Positions 63,364 through 64,000 of a stretch of DNA of 64,000 nucleotides are shown one piece after another. This stretch comes from Acidobacteriota bacterium (GTDB lineage Bacteria > Acidobacteriota > Blastocatellia > Pyrinomonadales > Pyrinomonadaceae): assembly GCA_016716435.1 (NCBI GenBank), contig JADJWI010000001.1, forward strand, positions 496,001 to 560,000, given 5' to 3'. Made by a program: the position numbers and the translations under genes. A model generated the notes under the pieces. It saw only the letters and a program-made list of their open reading frames with translations. It was not told where the DNA came from and searched no databases. How positions within the stretch are numbered: position 1 is the first letter of the stretch; each line of letters opens with the position of its first letter.

Positions 63364-63669
63364 ATGCAGCCAGGATTGGAAAGCTATTTGGCACTCTCGG
63401 GCATCCTCTTCACCATCGGTGCGGTCGGGGTCGTCTATAAGCGCAACGCGATCGGGATGTTCATGTGCATCGAGCTGATGCTCAATGCCGTTAACCTGAC
63501 GTTCGTCGCATTCTCGCGTTACTACGGAGATGTCTCGGGGCAATTGTTCGTCTTTATGGTGATGAGCGTCGCCGCGGCCGAAGCCGCCGTCGGCCTCGGC
63601 ATCATCATCGCGTTCTTCCGCAACCGGCTTTCGGTCGATGTGGACGATGCAAGTATTTTGAAGTTTTAG
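63364..63669 (+). CDS. nuoK: NADH-quinone oxidoreductase subunit K
   Basis: A 101-residue antiporter-like subunit with three membrane helices. [46 protein letters not shown] contains the key glutamate in [11 protein letters not shown], and [13 protein letters not shown] closes it. The start is ATG 63364; the frame is open back to a GTG at 63337. It is not followed directly by nuoL. Confidence 0.96.
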   Translation: MQPGLESYLALSGILFTIGAVGVVYKRNAIGMFMCIELMLNAVNLTFVAFSRYYGDVSGQLFVFMVMSVAAAEAAVGLGIIIAFFRNRLSVDVDDASILKF

Positions 63670-63683
63670 GACGCTTTTAACGA

Positions 63684-64000
63684 ATGAACTGGCGTGTTCG
63701 ACAAATTGCAGTAATTGGGTGTCTGGCTTTTGCCGCGGCCTCCTCATCGGCGTTTGGACAGACGGGAAATGAATGTTCGCTGCCCGCCGAATCGGCATTC
63801 AGGTCGATGAGCCGGGCCGAAATGGAAGCCTTGATTGCTGACGTCGCGGAAGCAAACCCGGTAATGATCGAACGGCTACGCAACGAGCCGGAGCTGCGAA
63901 AAGCCCAGGTCGAGAATATTCGCGAGCTACTCGCGTTTGCGTCTGCGGCGGTAAAGGATGGCCTTGCTTCCGAAAACGTCAATTGTGCCGAACTCGCAAG
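63684..64000 (+). CDS. Exported protein, N-terminal part (cut by the window edge)
   Basis: The ATG at 63684 opens a signal peptide ending SSAFGQ, then ECSLPAESAFRSMSRAEMEALIADVAEANPVMIERLRNEPELRKAQVENIRELLAFASAAVKDG. The helical 'E-L-R-x-x-QVENIRELLAFASAA' region resembles the N-terminal chaperone part of SurA/PpiC-type peptidyl-prolyl isomerases of acidobacteria, but too little is present to be sure. It occupies the place where nuoL would be expected. Confidence 0.55.
   Translation, partial: MNWRVRQIAVIGCLAFAAASSSAFGQTGNECSLPAESAFRSMSRAEMEALIADVAEANPVMIERLRNEPELRKAQVENIRELLAFASAAVKDGLASENVNCAELA

Overview
The window looks like a bacterial chromosome segment of moderately high GC, most plausibly from an acidobacterium of the Blastocatellia/Pyrinomonadaceae type. 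This is inferred from gene order and protein flavour (DUF2270, SpoIVB/S55 protein, DUF5658, a TonB-C protein, LemA with a TPM protein, tadA-tRNA-Ser-ffs-dnaX synteny); no marker comparison was possible. About two dozen single-base indels interrupt otherwise well conserved housekeeping genes (pdxJ, uvrA, folC, aqpZ, dnaX, the YifB gene, nuoC, nuoF, nuoG and others). Many sit at short homopolymers, so I read them as assembly errors and annotate each gene over its whole span.

Layout. 1-7.5 kb: start of an S41 protease (minus strand), a family 2 glycosyltransferase whose frame runs into a DUF433/DUF5615 module, pdxJ, two ParE/RelE-type toxin-antitoxin pairs, a TonB-C protein and uvrA. 7.5-15 kb (minus strand): YeiH-type transporter, gpmA, folC, DinB-like protein, accD, inositol monophosphatase, esterase, DUF2270 protein. 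15-22 kb: tadA, two tRNA-Ser genes, an aquaporin, an IVS-like element with a four-helix-bundle ORF, SRP RNA with terminator, two exported proteins, dnaX. 22-26.9 kb: TPM protein, nucleotidyltransferase-like protein and LemA facing a bacterial microcompartment operon (class II aldolase, BMC-H, three BMC-P). 27-35.5 kb: ruvA, YifB/ComM, a rhuM remnant, prfC, ispH, a LysM protein, a small membrane protein, an HtrA-like protease. 35.5-47 kb: a CysQ-like phosphatase whose 3' end is repeated about 1.8 kb downstream around an NTR-like secreted protein, then a radical SAM protein, SDR, Mre11/SbcD-like nuclease, LON-domain protein, defective-looking hydrolase, S55 protein, MESH1-like HD protein and M23 protein. 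47-52 kb: moaE, moaD, thiG and thiS, interrupted by lineage-specific genes and a second IVS-like element. 53-63.7 kb: a nuo operon A-B-C-D-E-(three small genes)-F-bTHX-G-H-J-K, followed by the start of an exported protein.

Most notable: a compact microcompartment locus resembling PVM-type sugar-aldolase compartments, with a helical aldolase tail that could be a targeting peptide; two roughly 520-bp elements with a four-helix-bundle ORF bracketed by inverted short-period repeats, one beside SRP RNA and one splitting thiS from thiG; related repeat hairpins without an ORF; the split and partly duplicated cysQ; and a nuo operon carrying a signal-peptidase homologue without its catalytic dyad plus a bTHX ribosomal protein gene, but no nuoI.
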